From Paramacrobiotus metropolitanus (lineage: Eukaryota; Tardigrada; Eutardigrada; Parachela; Macrobiotidae), in NCBI RefSeq assembly GCF_019649055.1, contig NW_026570251.1, forward strand, positions 1,227,524-1,291,523: a stretch of DNA of 64,000 bases, read 5' to 3'. Under the pieces are notes generated by a model. That model ran no database searches. It was not told where the DNA came from and saw only the letters and a list, made by a program, of their open reading frames with translations. This document shows, piece after piece, positions 31,209 through 43,819 of this stretch. How positions within the stretch are numbered: position 1 is the stretch's first letter; each line of letters begins with the position of its first letter. The translations under genes were made by a program, and so were the position numbers.

Positions 31209-31610
31209 TTATATAAATGGGTGAGACAATATACATCCCTTTCGCCCCCGTTTGCTATAGGCACCCCCTTTTCCCTTCCATCTTTCCTCGGTCAGAGGAT
31301 GGTTGTGTCCGACCTTCTTCTTAGTAATGCACACCGTGGCTTCGCGGACGCTTTCGGTAATCTTAACAACAGCAGGACATTTCTGTTTCCGGCTACGGGT
31401 AAGGATCCGCTTCCCTTTGCCTTTCCCGTCGTAGTCCTTATAATGGACACATTCGTATTCGCTCTTTTTGCACTTCAAGTTATCCGCTTTGGGGTGCGTT
31501 TTTCCCAGGCTTTTAGATCGTCTGACTACCAGTATTTGGAAAATATTTCTTTGATACTGCTTGAAATTGCAGCCTCAAATGCGGAAAAGTCCGGGTAACT
31601 GTCCTTAAGG
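31209..31610 (-). pseudogene. ZSWIM3/FAR1-type zinc-finger domain fragment
   Basis: The open frame 31209-31478 encodes YECVHYKDYDGKGKGKR...KCPAVVKI...VGHNHPL, the C-x-n-CPA...HNH zinc-binding fold of FAR1/FLYWCH/ZSWIM3 N-terminal domains. Just upstream, in another frame, lies YPDFSAFEAAISSSIKEIF ending in KYW and a stop; this is the typical start of that domain. Such domains usually sit at the N-terminus of Mutator-like (MULE) transposases or genes derived from them. A stop and a frame break separate the halves, and no transposase follows on this strand, so it is a relic. Confidence 0.6.
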
Positions 31611-33035
31611 TCGTTTTATTGGGTAGCGTTTGGGTAGATCAGGTCGTTTTTAAATCGTGGATTATCTGCGGATAGACCACTTATTACGGAACTGTTAGAC
31701 ATTATTATTACAGAGACGTTTCTGCTGTAGAACGCACATAATTATACCCGCATACGGAAATCTACATTCGAGACAACTGTCGAGAGCGAGGTATGAAAAG
31801 ATTTAATGTAGTTACGAGTATTTCGATCGCAGATTAAAGTTAAATGTGAACACGCCCAGCTGTATTATTTTACTCTTCTCTTAGCTTCGTTTTCGTTTCA
31901 TATGTGAACGAATTGCATTATTCTTTCTTTTCCTGCTTTCCTTCATTTTGCTCATTCCCAGTGGTTTCAGTAATCGCAATAAAGTCTGTGAAATTCGAAC
32001 AGGTGTAGTAAGGTTTTTTCATTTTTATAATTGTATTTTTGTATAATTTATAACTGTTTAGAATATTTGATGAGTTTTTAAGTATAATGATATCATAATT
32101 ATTGGAATAGTATTATTTTATAATTAGTGAGATACTGATGCTCTTAGGAATCGTTGGCAGAAATTTTGATTCGTTGGCATGTAATAACGCTTCCTCCTTC
32201 AATGTCAGTTTTGAGGCTGGTAGTTCCAGTTCACTCAGCCGTTCATTTACATACTTTCGTTAGGCATCCTAATACAGGAAACCTGTTGCTCGGCATTTTT
32301 CACACAAAATTAAATGTCACTTTTCTCCATACACTTCTTCCTGGGAGGCACCCGCTTCGCTTCATGGAATAGTTAAAAAACAACTGAGATCATTTGTGTC
32401 AGCTTGGATTACGATGACCTTTTTCCGCGAACAATCAGTTAGACCACACCGAGCAACGTGAACTGCTTGCGAAGTGAGGCTTTAACAGATAAGCTTTCAA
32501 TGTAAAAGTCTATATATTAAACCAGTTTTGACAATTTTTTTATCCAGTTGCGAGCAAAGCTGTCTCCACAAACCATAATGGGATATAAAGGCCTTCTCAA
32601 GCAGCTGGAACGGCACGCTGAGCTTCGTACTGTGCTTCAGAAAACGATTTTGCACCATAACAATAAGCAATCTTTCATTCCTATGCAGATGCAGTAAATA
32701 CCTACGGTATTTACAGGAAGCGAAGATGCGTACCTACAGGCTACAACGTGTTATTTTTCACGATTATGTGGTACAGCTTTTTTGAGTCATGGCAGATTGG
32801 TCGGTGATGCACTGAGGACAAAACACGCAAAGCCTTTGTCAAGATGTCCAAGAATATTAAATACGCTATTAAGCGTTCTTGGGATGTCGCGCACCGTATA
32901 ATAACAGTAAGTCATTATTAAACTACAATCGAAACCGTTACAGCTAGCGGTAAGGCGGTAGCACTTCGGATGACTGATATGACTCTGCCACTGCCACTTT
33001 CTATTCCCTCCCCAGAAATCTTCTCCGCTGGCAGG
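31611..33035. other. no gene seen
   Basis: A/T-rich around 32000-32130. Open frame 32154-32372 has no recognised domain. TGACCTTT at 32414-32421. Confidence 0.4.
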
Positions 33036-33039
33036 ATTC

Positions 33040-34330
33040 CCAGTTTGCCGCAGACTTCCGCTGCTTAGCAGGCCAGGCTGCCGTACTTTTAAACCTGTGT
33101 CCACTCGAACCCCTCCCCCACTCGCAGCGTGAAAATATAGACATGTATCCTTGCAAGACTGTATCCCTGCACTGATGCCTCGGCATTCATCAACTGCACA
33201 GCAGCGTTCTTAGTCCGGTATTCTGGAGCAACCCAGTTAAGGGCATACGCGAGTTCTAGTGGAACGATATCCGGGCGGAGATGCGATCTGCTCGCACCGC
33301 TTTTAATGCTTTTTTTCCAACTAGCTCTGCTGGTACTGATTGGCACGGTTTGGACGTGGGACAACTATAAATTAGCTAACGGTTGCTGGCTGCAGCAGTC
33401 TTGGTGTAACAACGTGAGTTATTGCTTATTACTACCTGAGTCTACCTCTGTCGCTTGAGACAGGCATGAAAGACGGAAGTGACTTCGCCACGGGCACTTG
33501 CATGTGTCATAACGTGTCTTGCCGCCATTCCTTTCTCTTAAATTACGCTTCGCATGATGATGTCGATGGAGTCATCCGTCCAAACGGGATGCGGATAGTG
33601 GCCCAAACAAAGCCGTCCGGATAAGACAAACGGATCTCGCAGGAAAAGTTCTTCACGGTCAGCGTGCGGCACACCGTCACGAGCGAATCAAATACACCGT
33701 GAAGAGTGGTGATGTAATACTCCGAATACCGCAGCATTAGAGGCTTGAAAAACTTCACTAAGAACTGCCAGTCTGCCACTCATCGTTGCAGACTTGGAAA
33801 TTGCTGTGATCTTCAACTGACTTCTTCGCTGTTTTTTTTTAAAAATATTTTTAAGTCAATCGGGAAATCGCTTCAGTCCTTTCGACGAACCACAAGATTA
33901 CTCTGAAAATATAAGACTGGAGTACGGTAACACGGTATTTAGGAAACGCAGTTAATGCTTCCAATTCACGGCGTCTGTCGACGTTAATAACAGCTGCGGT
34001 GGATGGTACAAGCCTGTTCCGTTCTTCACGGCATACTTTTAGTTGCCGCTCCAGTTCCGTCTTCTATTGTGCAGTTTTATTATAATCATTCAAAAGTTGA
34101 TCTTCATTCTATTCGATAGTCTGATACGCAAGGAGCGAATCAGTCTGTTGATCGTGATGCCGTTCTTGGCATTCTGCCAATCTTCAAGAGGACGATTATC
34201 AAATTTTCCTCTACGATGTCTTGGGGAAACGGGCTAATATTCATGGTGCTTCGGCGAAATTACATTGCTGGTTCCAAAATAAAAAACAAGAAATACAATA
34301 TTACAGCTGTAAAAGCGTTCACTGAGCAGT
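33040..34330 (-). pseudogene. copy 3 of the four-copy gene family
   Basis: The best preserved 3' half of the family: 33543-33779 encodes FLVKFFKPLMLRYSEYYI, then VKNFSCEIRLSYPDGFVW and IRIPFGRM, related to 25198-25274. 33945-34070 carries the coiled-coil segment, and 34205-34330 the KHHEY...SPRHRR segment. The left flank (33040-33350) matches 24660-25000. No recognised domain. The pieces could be exons of a minus-strand gene; stops within KHHEY*PVSPRHRR argue that this copy is not functional. Confidence 0.5.
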
Positions 34331-35595
34331 GGTGTCATCTTTGGAAGTCTCTGAAGGATCAGGGCTCGAACTGCATAAAAATGCGAACTCACTTTCTATC
34401 CATGACTGGGCGCATGAAGACGGTTGAGGCAATTCAGCAGCATTAATGCAAAGTCGATGGTAACTATTTTTTCTTACATTTACTTGACCCTTTTGTTAAC
34501 TTTCCTCACTTAGAGAGGGGAAAATTATTATGATTACAGGTAGTTTTGTTGTCTCCATGACCATCTTACTGTTTGTTTCTGACTTGTGAGGACTCCATGC
34601 GGAAACTGTACGGCCGTCTGCACCAAGATTGCAGCCATCTCTAAAAACGCAAAGCTTCACGGCGGAAGTTATAACAGCCGCGAAATGTGAAAAACAAAAT
34701 CGCTGAAAATAAACTCAACGCCTCGAATAATTTCCGGCCTATCATCATTGGGCATTTATATTAGTGAAGTAAAATTTTTATAAATAATTCATTCCCAACC
34801 ATATGGGAAGAGTTCCGAAAGAAAAGCCTTGGTAGAGAAACGGCAAAAAGGAATTCACATACGTATATCAAGTGGCAAATGCGTTTGGACCGTATCGAGC
34901 TGAAATGGCAAACTAAACCATAAAATTCTCGAGCAAGTTCGTTAACTGTTAACAATTTACGATGGCTGCAAACAGGAATTCCCGTAGAAATTATTTTTGA
35001 CCGTATAGCTATTTTCTATGCCAGCCTCGTTAGTAAATAGTAATTAATTAATTACAGTACTTTGTCTTTATTTTTTTGCAAAATGTTTTACGCATTGACC
35101 ATATATGTTACAAAATTTTGTTGCAAGCGGCTGTTTTAGCGGGAATATGTACATGTAATACTACAAACAAACAAATTTCCAATACTGGAATTCTGGCGGG
35201 CTACAATGTACTGGGCAATAAAGAACCAATAGATGGCGCATTACAAGATGCCATTCGGATTACCAAGTTAGCATGGGATTACTAATGGCGAAAATGTACT
35301 GTATCTGAAGCACGCTTTTTGTTTCATCCTATTCGGCATGATAACTTTCATCTTCTCTAATGCTTTCAAGGATCAGTATTACTCTGAAATCGTTTAGCCG
35401 TTTACCGGTAGTTGCCGTTCTTCTCCGACAAGTTCTAACGGCATGGTTTGCTTTATGGGGCCAGCGATAAGCACTGCATCTACACCGACAACTTGCGACT
35501 GTGATGTGTACTTAATTCTTTGCGCGTACTGTGTAATTGCACTAATCGGCGGTATTTAATTATCAATAACAGTTGGGTATTTAATTAGTGATTTA
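34331..35595. other. no gene seen
   Basis: Only short frames without domains. Nothing recognised. Confidence 0.4.
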
Positions 35596-35599
35596 ATTC

Positions 35600-36044
35600 T
35601 TGATAACAATAGGTTGTTTTTTAATGTTTAAATTATTAAAAATTATTATACATTTGGCTGCGCCTCCCGCCGTGTTGCGGAACGAACTGAATAATATGCT
35701 GGACTTGGGAAAATTGACGCCTATCGTCGTGAAAGAAAATGCGCGTGGGGAGTCGATATTAATTGCCGATACTGGACGGGAAGATGAGCACCGAATTCTT
35801 GTTTTCGGTGATCCCAAATGCTTTGATAATCTTGCAAAGTCTGCTGTCTGGTTAAGTGATGGAACGTTCAGCGTGAGCCCGCCCATCTTCACGCAGCTTT
35901 ACACTATCCACGGCAAATATGTATGCGGATCAACGGCTCCTCTGGTCTATGGATTACTACCAAATAAATGAGAACTCACATATCGCCGCTTTTTGAAATC
36001 ATTCGTGACCAATTGGTGGGAAAAAGTGGACAGGGTTACCGGTT
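35600..36044 (+). pseudogene. MULE transposase fragment
   Basis: 123 open codons contain HRILVFGDPKCFDNLAKSAVW followed by LSDGTFSVSPPIFTQLYTIH and PLVYGLLPNK. This is the first part of the Mutator-like element transposase core, where the D of DGTF is the first catalytic residue. After LPNK an in-frame TGA at 35969-35971 is followed by ELTYRRFLKSF, the expected continuation, so the gene is cut by a nonsense codon. The rest of the core (second D, E, SWIM finger) is absent. A zinc-finger relic of the same transposon class lies 4 kb away on the other strand. Confidence 0.75.
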
Positions 36045-37570
36045 AAGGACAAAACTTTATTATTTTATGTCAGTTCTTCCTTCTATTAATTTTTATTACA
36101 AAGCATGTTCCAAAATGTTTGGCAGTACAGAAAGTACTTGAACAGTTGACCTTAAAACGTGATTAATCGACCACAGAAATTAGATTCCAGCAAATACGTA
36201 CGGAGTTTGTTGCTTTGCACGATTTACACGTCATTAATAATATTATTACGATGCATATGTGACATTAGTAGCACTGACAATACCGTAATTATTAATTGCG
36301 TTACCCCTTCTGGTGCTTTCTGATTCACACGTGCCCTAAGACGTAACAAAAGTTTATCATTTTATGTCAGTATGTTGTCCGTATTTGCTGCCGTTTCGGT
36401 AGCGTTTACGGAATTCCGCTATGATTTCCGCATTCGGCAAGCAAACAGTTATCAGTTCGATACCTGAAATGCTGCCAAAAACGGAAACCCAAAGGCAAAA
36501 TGCACGAGTTATCGTAATCATAGAGCTGGTTGATTCTCTTAATATTAGCACCGGCGTATTTAACTAGTTAATTCTTTTATACAAATTTTTTCTTATTTGT
36601 ACGGGTTTTAATTTGCAGTTAATTTGCTTAATTCGTACAAACATGCGAAACCGACAGTCAAAACGCAAGAATCAGACGCAAAACAACTGAACTGAAATCC
36701 TGTTGCTCACTCCGGCGAAACAAGGGGAGCGGCTAGGACTGATGTCAACGCTACCGCGGATAAGGCTTGTTTCAGCACCTACAACTTCCGCATCGGACCG
36801 ACCAAAACAGTATAACACACATTATCACCAAGAAACAAAAATACGGCAATCAAATTACTAGCTTAGTGTTGAGCCATGGGAAACTGTCAGGCGCGAGAGA
36901 ACCGAAAAGAGAAACGTTCAAAAGAGCACCACAAGACCTAAACGAAATGCTATCCCTGAGTGCGATCATATTACGACCGGAAGCTGTACCGGTGTCCGTG
37001 GTGTCAGCTATACTGCGGTCCGCCTCGGCACGCAATAAACAGCAGCTAAACCTGAACAGGGTCAACCGACTGGGACACGGAAAGATGTTATGCAGAAATT
37101 TACGATACTTTCCACATAATTATCCATGACAAGTTTTTGCGAATTTTTCGACAGTGCTTTAAACCCTGGAGCATTTTTCCCTTCACCGTTACTGCTGCCG
37201 AACTTGAAGGGCGGCGTACTGAAGTAGTATCGAAGTAGAGTCAACGAGAGTCGAGAAGAGCGAAACACTGAATGCAGTTTACTGCGGCGTTCTAGCAATT
37301 TGCATTTTTCATAATCAGCCTAAGTTTATTTACAGGATCAAAAATATGGGATAGTAACACGAATACTGGAATCCCTAAACGCAATATTGCGAATGCTGTC
37401 TTATGCTTTTTTTTACATTTTTACGGTATTCAACTATTTAAATTTTGCAGTTATTTAATTACCCAAAATATTTAAGTTGAGGTTTATTTCGAGCTCCACT
37501 GTGGTACTGAAGAAGCGAGCGCGGAAATCGGGTAAAACATAGCTGAGTCATTGTTAGAAGGAATTCGGGT
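36045..37570. other. no gene seen, one dispersed repeat
   Basis: Apart from the repeat at 36412-36530, only unassigned frames (36767-37129 is 120 codons, Arg/Leu-rich, no domain). Confidence 0.4.
36412..36530 (-). repeat. dispersed ~120-bp repeat, copy 2 (inverted)
   Basis: Reverse-complement match to 29832-29948, including the GATTACGATAACTCG and GGCAGCATTTCAG cores. Confidence 0.65.
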
Positions 37571-37579
37571 TCAAGCCGG

Positions 37580-37850
37580 CGGAAGTGAATTATGACAGTT
37601 CCGAAAACTGGAAAGTCCACAGCGAATCGTTACCACACAGACTGCGTTTTTCAAGCTTGAGTATGCGAAACTGTGACCTGTATAACTTAGCGTTGTTCCT
37701 TTCTGCCCTACCGCAGACGATAATTCTGAGCGACCACAATTTGTTGATGCCCGGATGTCTGCATCATTTGGTAAGACAGTGCCTTGATCTGGAGAAATCA
37801 TCGTTACCCGACAACTCGTTCGGTGAGAAAGTGCCTTTCATCCGCAGATG
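37580..37850 (+). pseudogene. copy 4 of the gene family (fragment, opposite strand)
   Basis: Encodes SENWKVHSESL...SLSMRNCDLYNLALFLS...SSLPDNSFGEKVPF. The complement of 25740-25990 carries the same order (YNLALF, KLSLPDNWLGE). Only this exon-sized piece is present. Downstream, 37848-38411 is open for 187 codons without recognised similarity; it may be chance. Confidence 0.45.
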
Positions 37851-38411
37851 GATTTGACGAAGACGAAGGAGTTGGATTTCCGAACATTCATATTTCAGAT
37901 GTTGCACGGTAACTCATCTATCCAGCAAACCACCACTACGTGTAATCGGAACAGCATACTTCGCAGGACACACGTTTTTCAAGCAAATACATTACAAGAA
38001 CGAACCCGACTTCGTTTACTGGGCTCCGCTGTGGTATGCCAAGAAAATGTCGTTGAAACGAAAAAGGAATTGAAATGTTCGCTAAAATATCTGTATCCGT
38101 TTTCTTCATATTCAGTAATTTTTCTATTATTGATGACAGAAGAAGGAGTTCAATGTTGTAATGCTTGTACATACTCTGAAGTCCTAAGTCTGAAGTCCGT
38201 TTGGCTGATCGGTGTACAAACGTGTCCGATATTTTCAAAAGGACTTATACAACCAACTAGGCCTGATTCGGAACCGTCGCATGGAAGATGCCATCGCGAG
38301 ATCGGACTTAACATCACCCAGGAAGTCCGCTCGCGCACGCGACAGTTCGGTCTGGCGGTTAAATCAAGACGAGAAAGCATTCGACTTGAAGTCGACGGAA
38401 TAAAGCGATGA

Positions 38412-40170
38412 TAGTTCCCTGGACGAGGAAACACACACGCAGTACATGCAGCAACAAAATTCCGTGCAATGTTGTAATCGAGGCCGGTGTAGGATGTTAT
38501 CAACATGAATGATCATCCGTTATACCGGCATGATTTTTTTGGAGTGCACTGTATAGTACAGAAAATTAACCCCCTTTTTAACGCGATCATCCGTATGAGC
38601 AGCAGTAAAATGCATCCAGAGGGAGCAAACCGTTCAGAGTTCGTAAGTACTGAACATTTCGAATTATAGCGGTTTTTCCTGTTCGTGTATTTTCCTACCA
38701 TCGCTGTCGATGTCCTGCTTGTTTCAGATTTATGTAGAGGTTCTTGCCATATTTCTTGTTGCGTTGAGCGCCATTTTTGCAGGTTTTGCGAAATCAAGAA
38801 TCAGGTAAGCTGCTATATTATAAACTTCGAGCTCCATTAGTACGTTAAGTACATTATCTAACGAAAAGAATGGACAAGTTCTATGGTTACTTTGACTTAT
38901 GGATTTTGGCCTTTGGTTTCCGTTTTTGGCAGCATTTTAGATATCGTTAACCGATATATGTTTGCTTGCCGAAAGCGGAAATTAGTAGGTGCCTCCAGCG
39001 GTCACCGTCCACGAAGCACGAGAAACTATATTCTAGAAATAAAACCAGTTGGAAGAAAAAGGTTGTTGAAAATTGAAATGGCAAATTAGTATTTTCCATA
39101 CAGTAAACTTTAAGAGCTACGAGAAAATTACCCGTAACTACTCTAGTCGTAAATGGGACGATTTTTGTACATGTTTACAAATACATTCGTGCGACAGCAT
39201 TTTAACATAAGTGCTGTATTCAGTTTTGTGAGCGGACCAACATAAAAAATTGGTACATACTACTTACTATTATCAGAACCACAACACTTTTAATTTTTAT
39301 TGTAGGTGTCAGTGATAATAATCGCACAGTATACTTCGAAGTACTCGTAGGAAAGCACCAGGCAGGTACAAGCCAACTCGAAACCACTGTAAGCGCGATG
39401 CAGTGAACAGCGCACAGTACGACCTTTGTAAACTCTTTGCAGTGTAAAATACACGGTAGTACTGGGTCTTCCTGCCTAATACTGCTACCAGTGCTGTATT
39501 GTTTCACCCGTGTACAGAGGCTTCTCCAGTTGCATACTGTTCAAACCCTTGCGGTTCGATTTTCTGGACAGTTTATGATTTCATCTGAGCGCCAAAATAT
39601 AGAATGTCAAAAATGAGCACATAATCTAAACATATTTGGATAATCTAAATGTACCTCCCATCTTTATTTCGATTCGTAAAATCACGGCAATAACAGCAGA
39701 CTGTAGACACTACTGCTTCAAAATAACAACCCAAATTGCATTTTAAAATGCGGTAAAGATTCTTAAAATTTAGCTAATTACACACTTTTCGTCTCACAAG
39801 TTCCGCATTAAGCAAGTATAGTACTGCGTCGGCTTCAGTTTGACGCCGACAGTTTCGAGCAGATGAACTTTTTTTCCCTTATAAGCCAGTACGTGGGGTC
39901 TGCAAAATTGGCGGTGTTCCCACTGCGATTAAGAACGCAAAAAATGCAGCAAGATTAAGATAAAATGGTTGCAATTTTCCTGCTCTGATTTGTTGCTGCA
40001 TTGTTAATTTAGTGCAACTGTCTTTTGTTATTATAATTTTGTTCCGCTGTATCATCATGGACCACTCTTCTGAACAATACTTGTAGAGCACAAAGGTCAA
40101 CTTCGTAATGAATTCTGATAGGCGAATCATGTTCATTGAAGACAGTAAAATCAAGACTCGCCTAGGCGGC
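38412..40170. other. no gene seen; flank of Cys-rich cluster
   Basis: 38893-38990 is a third dispersed-repeat copy. 39840-40170 matches 43890-44240, which is the 3' flank of gene C, so the duplication that made gene A carried about 350 bp downstream. AAAGGTCA at 40092-40099. Confidence 0.5.
38893..38990 (+). repeat. dispersed ~120-bp repeat, copy 3
   Basis: Contains GGTTTCCGTTTTTGGCAGCA and TTTGCTTGCCGAAAGCGGAAAT. Lacks the left end seen in copies 1 and 2. Confidence 0.6.
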
Positions 40171-40172
40171 GC

Positions 40173-41600
40173 TCAGTTTATACAGCCAACTGTGAACAAA
40201 AACCCAGTTCCCTCTATCAGAATGCGCATGCCTTCTTCTCCGCACTGTCGTATTACTGCGGCACGGGCTGTGCCGTTTACATGCGCCATGAGTCGCGAAA
40301 TTTCACTGCAAATCATAATTAAAACTTGACTTAAAACTTTGACTACATCTGGAAAAGCGTACAGTTAAACTGCATTAAACCGCAAGTTCGTAACGCTTAC
40401 GGCTAACCAACCTGCAGACGTTTCGTTTAGCACTGGAAGTGTCATGGGATTGCAGTAGAAAGGATGAATTGGCGGGAAAGGGTGATCTGTCAGGGATCTC
40501 TTCGTTACGGTCATAGCAGGCACGCAACGCGGGAACATAGCGCCGCGGACCGAAAGGTGATCCGCACAACTTGGCGTTAACAGCATGCCACGCGACCATG
40601 AACCAGCCGCTCGCGTCTCGGGGAAGTGAATGCTCCGGACAATGTTCATTCATACTCTTCAAGCACTGCCCGGTTTCCTGACCCAGGCTGCAAAAGTTAG
40701 CTTAGAATCGTCTGTGCTCCCACGGCGTTTTCTTACATTTGAACCGCCCAAAATATTTTATCCGGCATGTCAGTTACCGATTGTTACTGTATATGCAGCT
40801 ACCCGGTAGTTGCAAAAGAAGCTATCACCGCACAGCGACGGAATGATCAAAATGCAAAGTCTTAATTAAAATCTAACGTTAGCCGTGCCTTAGAATAAAA
40901 ATGTGACTTTTGATTGGTTGGTTATGTATTGAGTCTGGTTCCAAACAACGTTTTTTAGACTTAAAAAAATTAAAGCGGTCCTGGCAAATTTCTTCTTAAT
41001 TTACATTACAGAAAGCATTACAGAAAAAGCCGTGTTTTGTGACAGATATCGGAAAGAAAAAACATCCGGAGTTTTCGAAATTTTCAGATAAAATCTCCGT
41101 TATCTATTACGAACGGGTGCCCCTGCTTCCAGCTTCGGAAATCTCTGACTGAATTTTTTACTTTACTGAATACTTTAACTGAAATTTTTTTATGTTATAC
41201 AGAAAAGTTTATTTCCAAAAGGTGCCATAAGGTACGTGCCATAAGGTGCCCTTTGCGCTTCTCAGCACTCAAAATACCGTAGTGCGAGTGGTAAAGAGAA
41301 AAATCAAAAACAGTCGAAGTAGGTGTTAGCATAACTGCATTAGGACTGATACGAGAATAAGTACTGTAACTCGAGTTATGATTACTTATGTATGTACCGA
41401 CAGAACTCTTGCTCCGCTGGGGCTGCCCGATTTGCCTCTTCATCAGTAATATTCCAGCGTTCAACGTAAAACGCCCAGTCCGCTTCTCGAAACTTCTCTC
41501 GCAGAGTTTGGCAACGTGCTTCCAGTTCGCCGCATAGCTCCAACGAATAGCATTCAGTCGTAAAGATAATTAACATCACACAAAACGTTGTGGCATGCAT
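40173..41600 (-). CDS. secreted Cys-rich protein A (three exons)
   Basis: Exons 41398-41600, 40412-40687 and 40173-40305 join in phase 2 at CG|GTACAT, GCAG|C, AG|GTTGGT and GCAG|T, giving 203 residues. ATG 41600 starts a signal peptide (MHATTFCVMLIIFTTECYS); a further in-frame ATG at 41648 would bury it. The mature chain has C-x6-C, NITDEEAN and EFCRY in exon 1, and CLKSMNEHCPEH, GWFMVAW, FGPRRYVPALRACYD and NVCRL in exon 2. Exon 3 has NGTARAAV and CGEEG. Exon lengths (203, 276, 133 nt) equal those of gene C, and flanks match too, so the two arose by recent duplication. I do not recognise the family. Secreted, disulphide-bonded; function unknown. Confidence 0.8.
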
Positions 41601-42055
41601 GACTGCCGTTGTTAATGTGGATGCTGCTTTCGGTTTGCTGCGAACCAATCATCAGTACATTTGACGGCAACAACTTCTACAACCTATCTCTACTGTTGCG
41701 GGGTAAACGCAAGTGCAGGTTTAATGTGATTTAACTCCAGTGTTTTCAGCTTCACAGCGTACCGGGGTTTTGAGATTTGTGCAATTGATAGCGCCCATTT
41801 AAAGCGATTTACAGTTTGATAATGTGCAAAGCGATCGGTCTACGGCCATAGCGGATATTGGCACTGCAGTTGTTCACGCTTGAAACAATATCCTAAAGCG
41901 AATTCCGCTAGCGTAAAATGCAGCATAATTACAGTATTTTTGAAAACTGTCGTGAAATTAAGGAGCCCATCGCAACGTTAACGATCAAATCCTCAGTTAA
42001 TCTTCCATTTTACCGAAGGACAATAAGCGCTGAATGCTAAAATAAAAAAACGTTT
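41601..42055. other. spacer between genes A and B
   Basis: No gene seen. Holds the presumed promoter of gene A and the 3' end region of gene B. Confidence 0.5.
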
Positions 42056-43298
42056 TCATACAACAGACACTTCATTTATAGAATTACAGTTGTCCAAGTA
42101 AAGATATTCCCAACTCTCCATCAGAATTCGTCTGCCTTCATCCCCACACTGTCGCATTACTGCAGTGTGCGCAGTTCCGTTCACATGTGCCATAAACTGC
42201 ATGAGAGTTCTACAAACAGGATCTCATAGAATCACAATGAGCAACGTGTTGAAAATCTGATTCAATTACGCTGAGAAACATGCAACCACACGCAACATTC
42301 ACATTTTTGCCCACGGCCCACCTGCAAGCGTTACGCTGTGCACTGGAAGCGCTGTGTGACTGCAGCGACAAGGGCGACTTGAACGGCGGTGACGGCCTGT
42401 CTGGAATATCCTCGTTGGTGTCGTAGCAGGCACGCAAGGCGGGCATGTATCGCCGTGGACCGAAAGGTGTGAAGCACAGCTTGGCATGGAAGGTATACCA
42501 CGCGGCCATGAACCAGCCGCTATAATCCCGGGGTAGCTCATGTTCCGGGCAACGCTCGTTCAAGGCCTTCAAACACTCTCCGGCTTCGTGGCTCACACTG
42601 CAATTACTGCAATTATTATTATGTCATCATTGCAATATTTTGCGACTTTTTTGATACCGTACTTGAACTTCTCTCGTATCTTGATGACTTAAAATACATT
42701 TCATGTGGAACGTTTAGCACCAGTACTGCTGTGTAAACCGGTGTCTTCCATGAGGACATGTACGATTGCACGTCAGATTTGTGCACGCATTTCCGAAATA
42801 TTAAAAGCATTTTCTGTTAATTTAAGGATACTGTATGGTACAATTATTACGAGTTTTATCTCCAAAAGCAAGGAATCCCACGTACATGTATTTTTTAGCA
42901 TGTTAGTATATGTACTGTATGCAAAAAGGACATGATTATAGTCTATAGACAAACTACGAGTATTCTTCACAAGTTTGTATAACTTAATTTGAAAAAGCCG
43001 GGCGTCGGTGGGTCTGCCAAGGCAGCAGAGTGCGGTACTCCCGGGTGTTTGTTTAACTGGAACATAGTATTATAATCTGGCTATACCGACAAAATTCTCC
43101 CGCGGCTGGGGCTGTCCGGTTGGCCTCCTCATCGGTTATGTTCCATTGTTCAGCGTAAAAAGCCCAGCCCGCTTCTCGAAACTCCTCTTGCAGAGTCTGA
43201 CAGCGTGTTGTCAGATTGCTACATGTCTCCGCAAGAATCAACGAAAAGCACCCGCTGGCAAGGGCAAAGAATACAACACAGAGCGGCGTCACGTGCAT
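42056..43298 (-). CDS. secreted Cys-rich protein B (three exons)
   Basis: Exons 43087-43298, 42322-42597 and 42056-42209, all phase 2, give about 213 residues. The signal peptide is MHVTPLCVVFFALASGCFS. Exon 1 keeps TRCQTLQEEFREAGWAFY, NITDEEANR and FCRY. Exon 2 (276 nt, same length as A and C) has LNERCPEHELPRDYSGWFM and FGPRRYMPALRACYD. Exon 3 has AHVNGTAHTAV and CGDEGRRI but a longer, diverged end. The exon 2/3 acceptor is TTTGTAG. It is the most diverged of A-C and presumably older. Family and function not recognised; same secreted fold expected. Confidence 0.8.
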
Positions 43299-43686
43299 CC
43301 TACCGCTTCGGAGTTTGGACGATTTCTTTAGCTTCTTAACAAATATGGTACCTTTAAAATGTCAGCGCTTTATATGACACTCGTGCAAACGACTGCAATG
43401 CCCGTAACTGCTGTCGATCTGTACACCCACCGATCAATAATGAGCCGCTTCGAAACGGGTGCTATCAAATCCAAGCATCTTAAGATACACTCGTGTACTG
43501 TACAAACGCTCGATCAGTAAGAATAAGAAACCTAACTTTGTTTTCAAATGCGCTCGTGTTTATTTGCAAACACTGTATCAAAGTTTGCCTGGCGTTGGAC
43601 TTTGGAATCGCCAACTGTAAAAGCCTGCATCGAGCATAAAATATTTCGGAAGAGCTTTAAATACAAACATATAAATCAACAGTCAA
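43299..43686. other. spacer upstream of gene B
   Basis: 43540-43686 resembles 45580-45737, the 3' flank of gene D, supporting a gene D-like origin of the neighbouring orphan exon. Confidence 0.5.
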
Positions 43687-43819
43687 TTAGTTCCGACAAT
43701 TCGCCTGGTAAAAAAGTGCAGGTCCTTCCAGCACAACGCGCACCCCTTCCTCACCGCATTTGGCTGTAATTGCTGCACGGGCGGTGCCGTTGAGGTGTGC
43801 CACGGTGTCAGACAGCATA
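43687..43819 (-). pseudogene. orphan third exon of the Cys-rich family
   Basis: 133 nt, the same length as exon 3 of genes A and C, with an intact acceptor (CGGCAG|T) and stop. Reads MLSDTVAHLNGTARAAI, then CGEEGVRV and YQANC, closest to exon 3 of gene D. No matching exon 1 or 2 lies upstream before gene C, so it is the remnant of a duplicated D-like gene. Confidence 0.75.
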
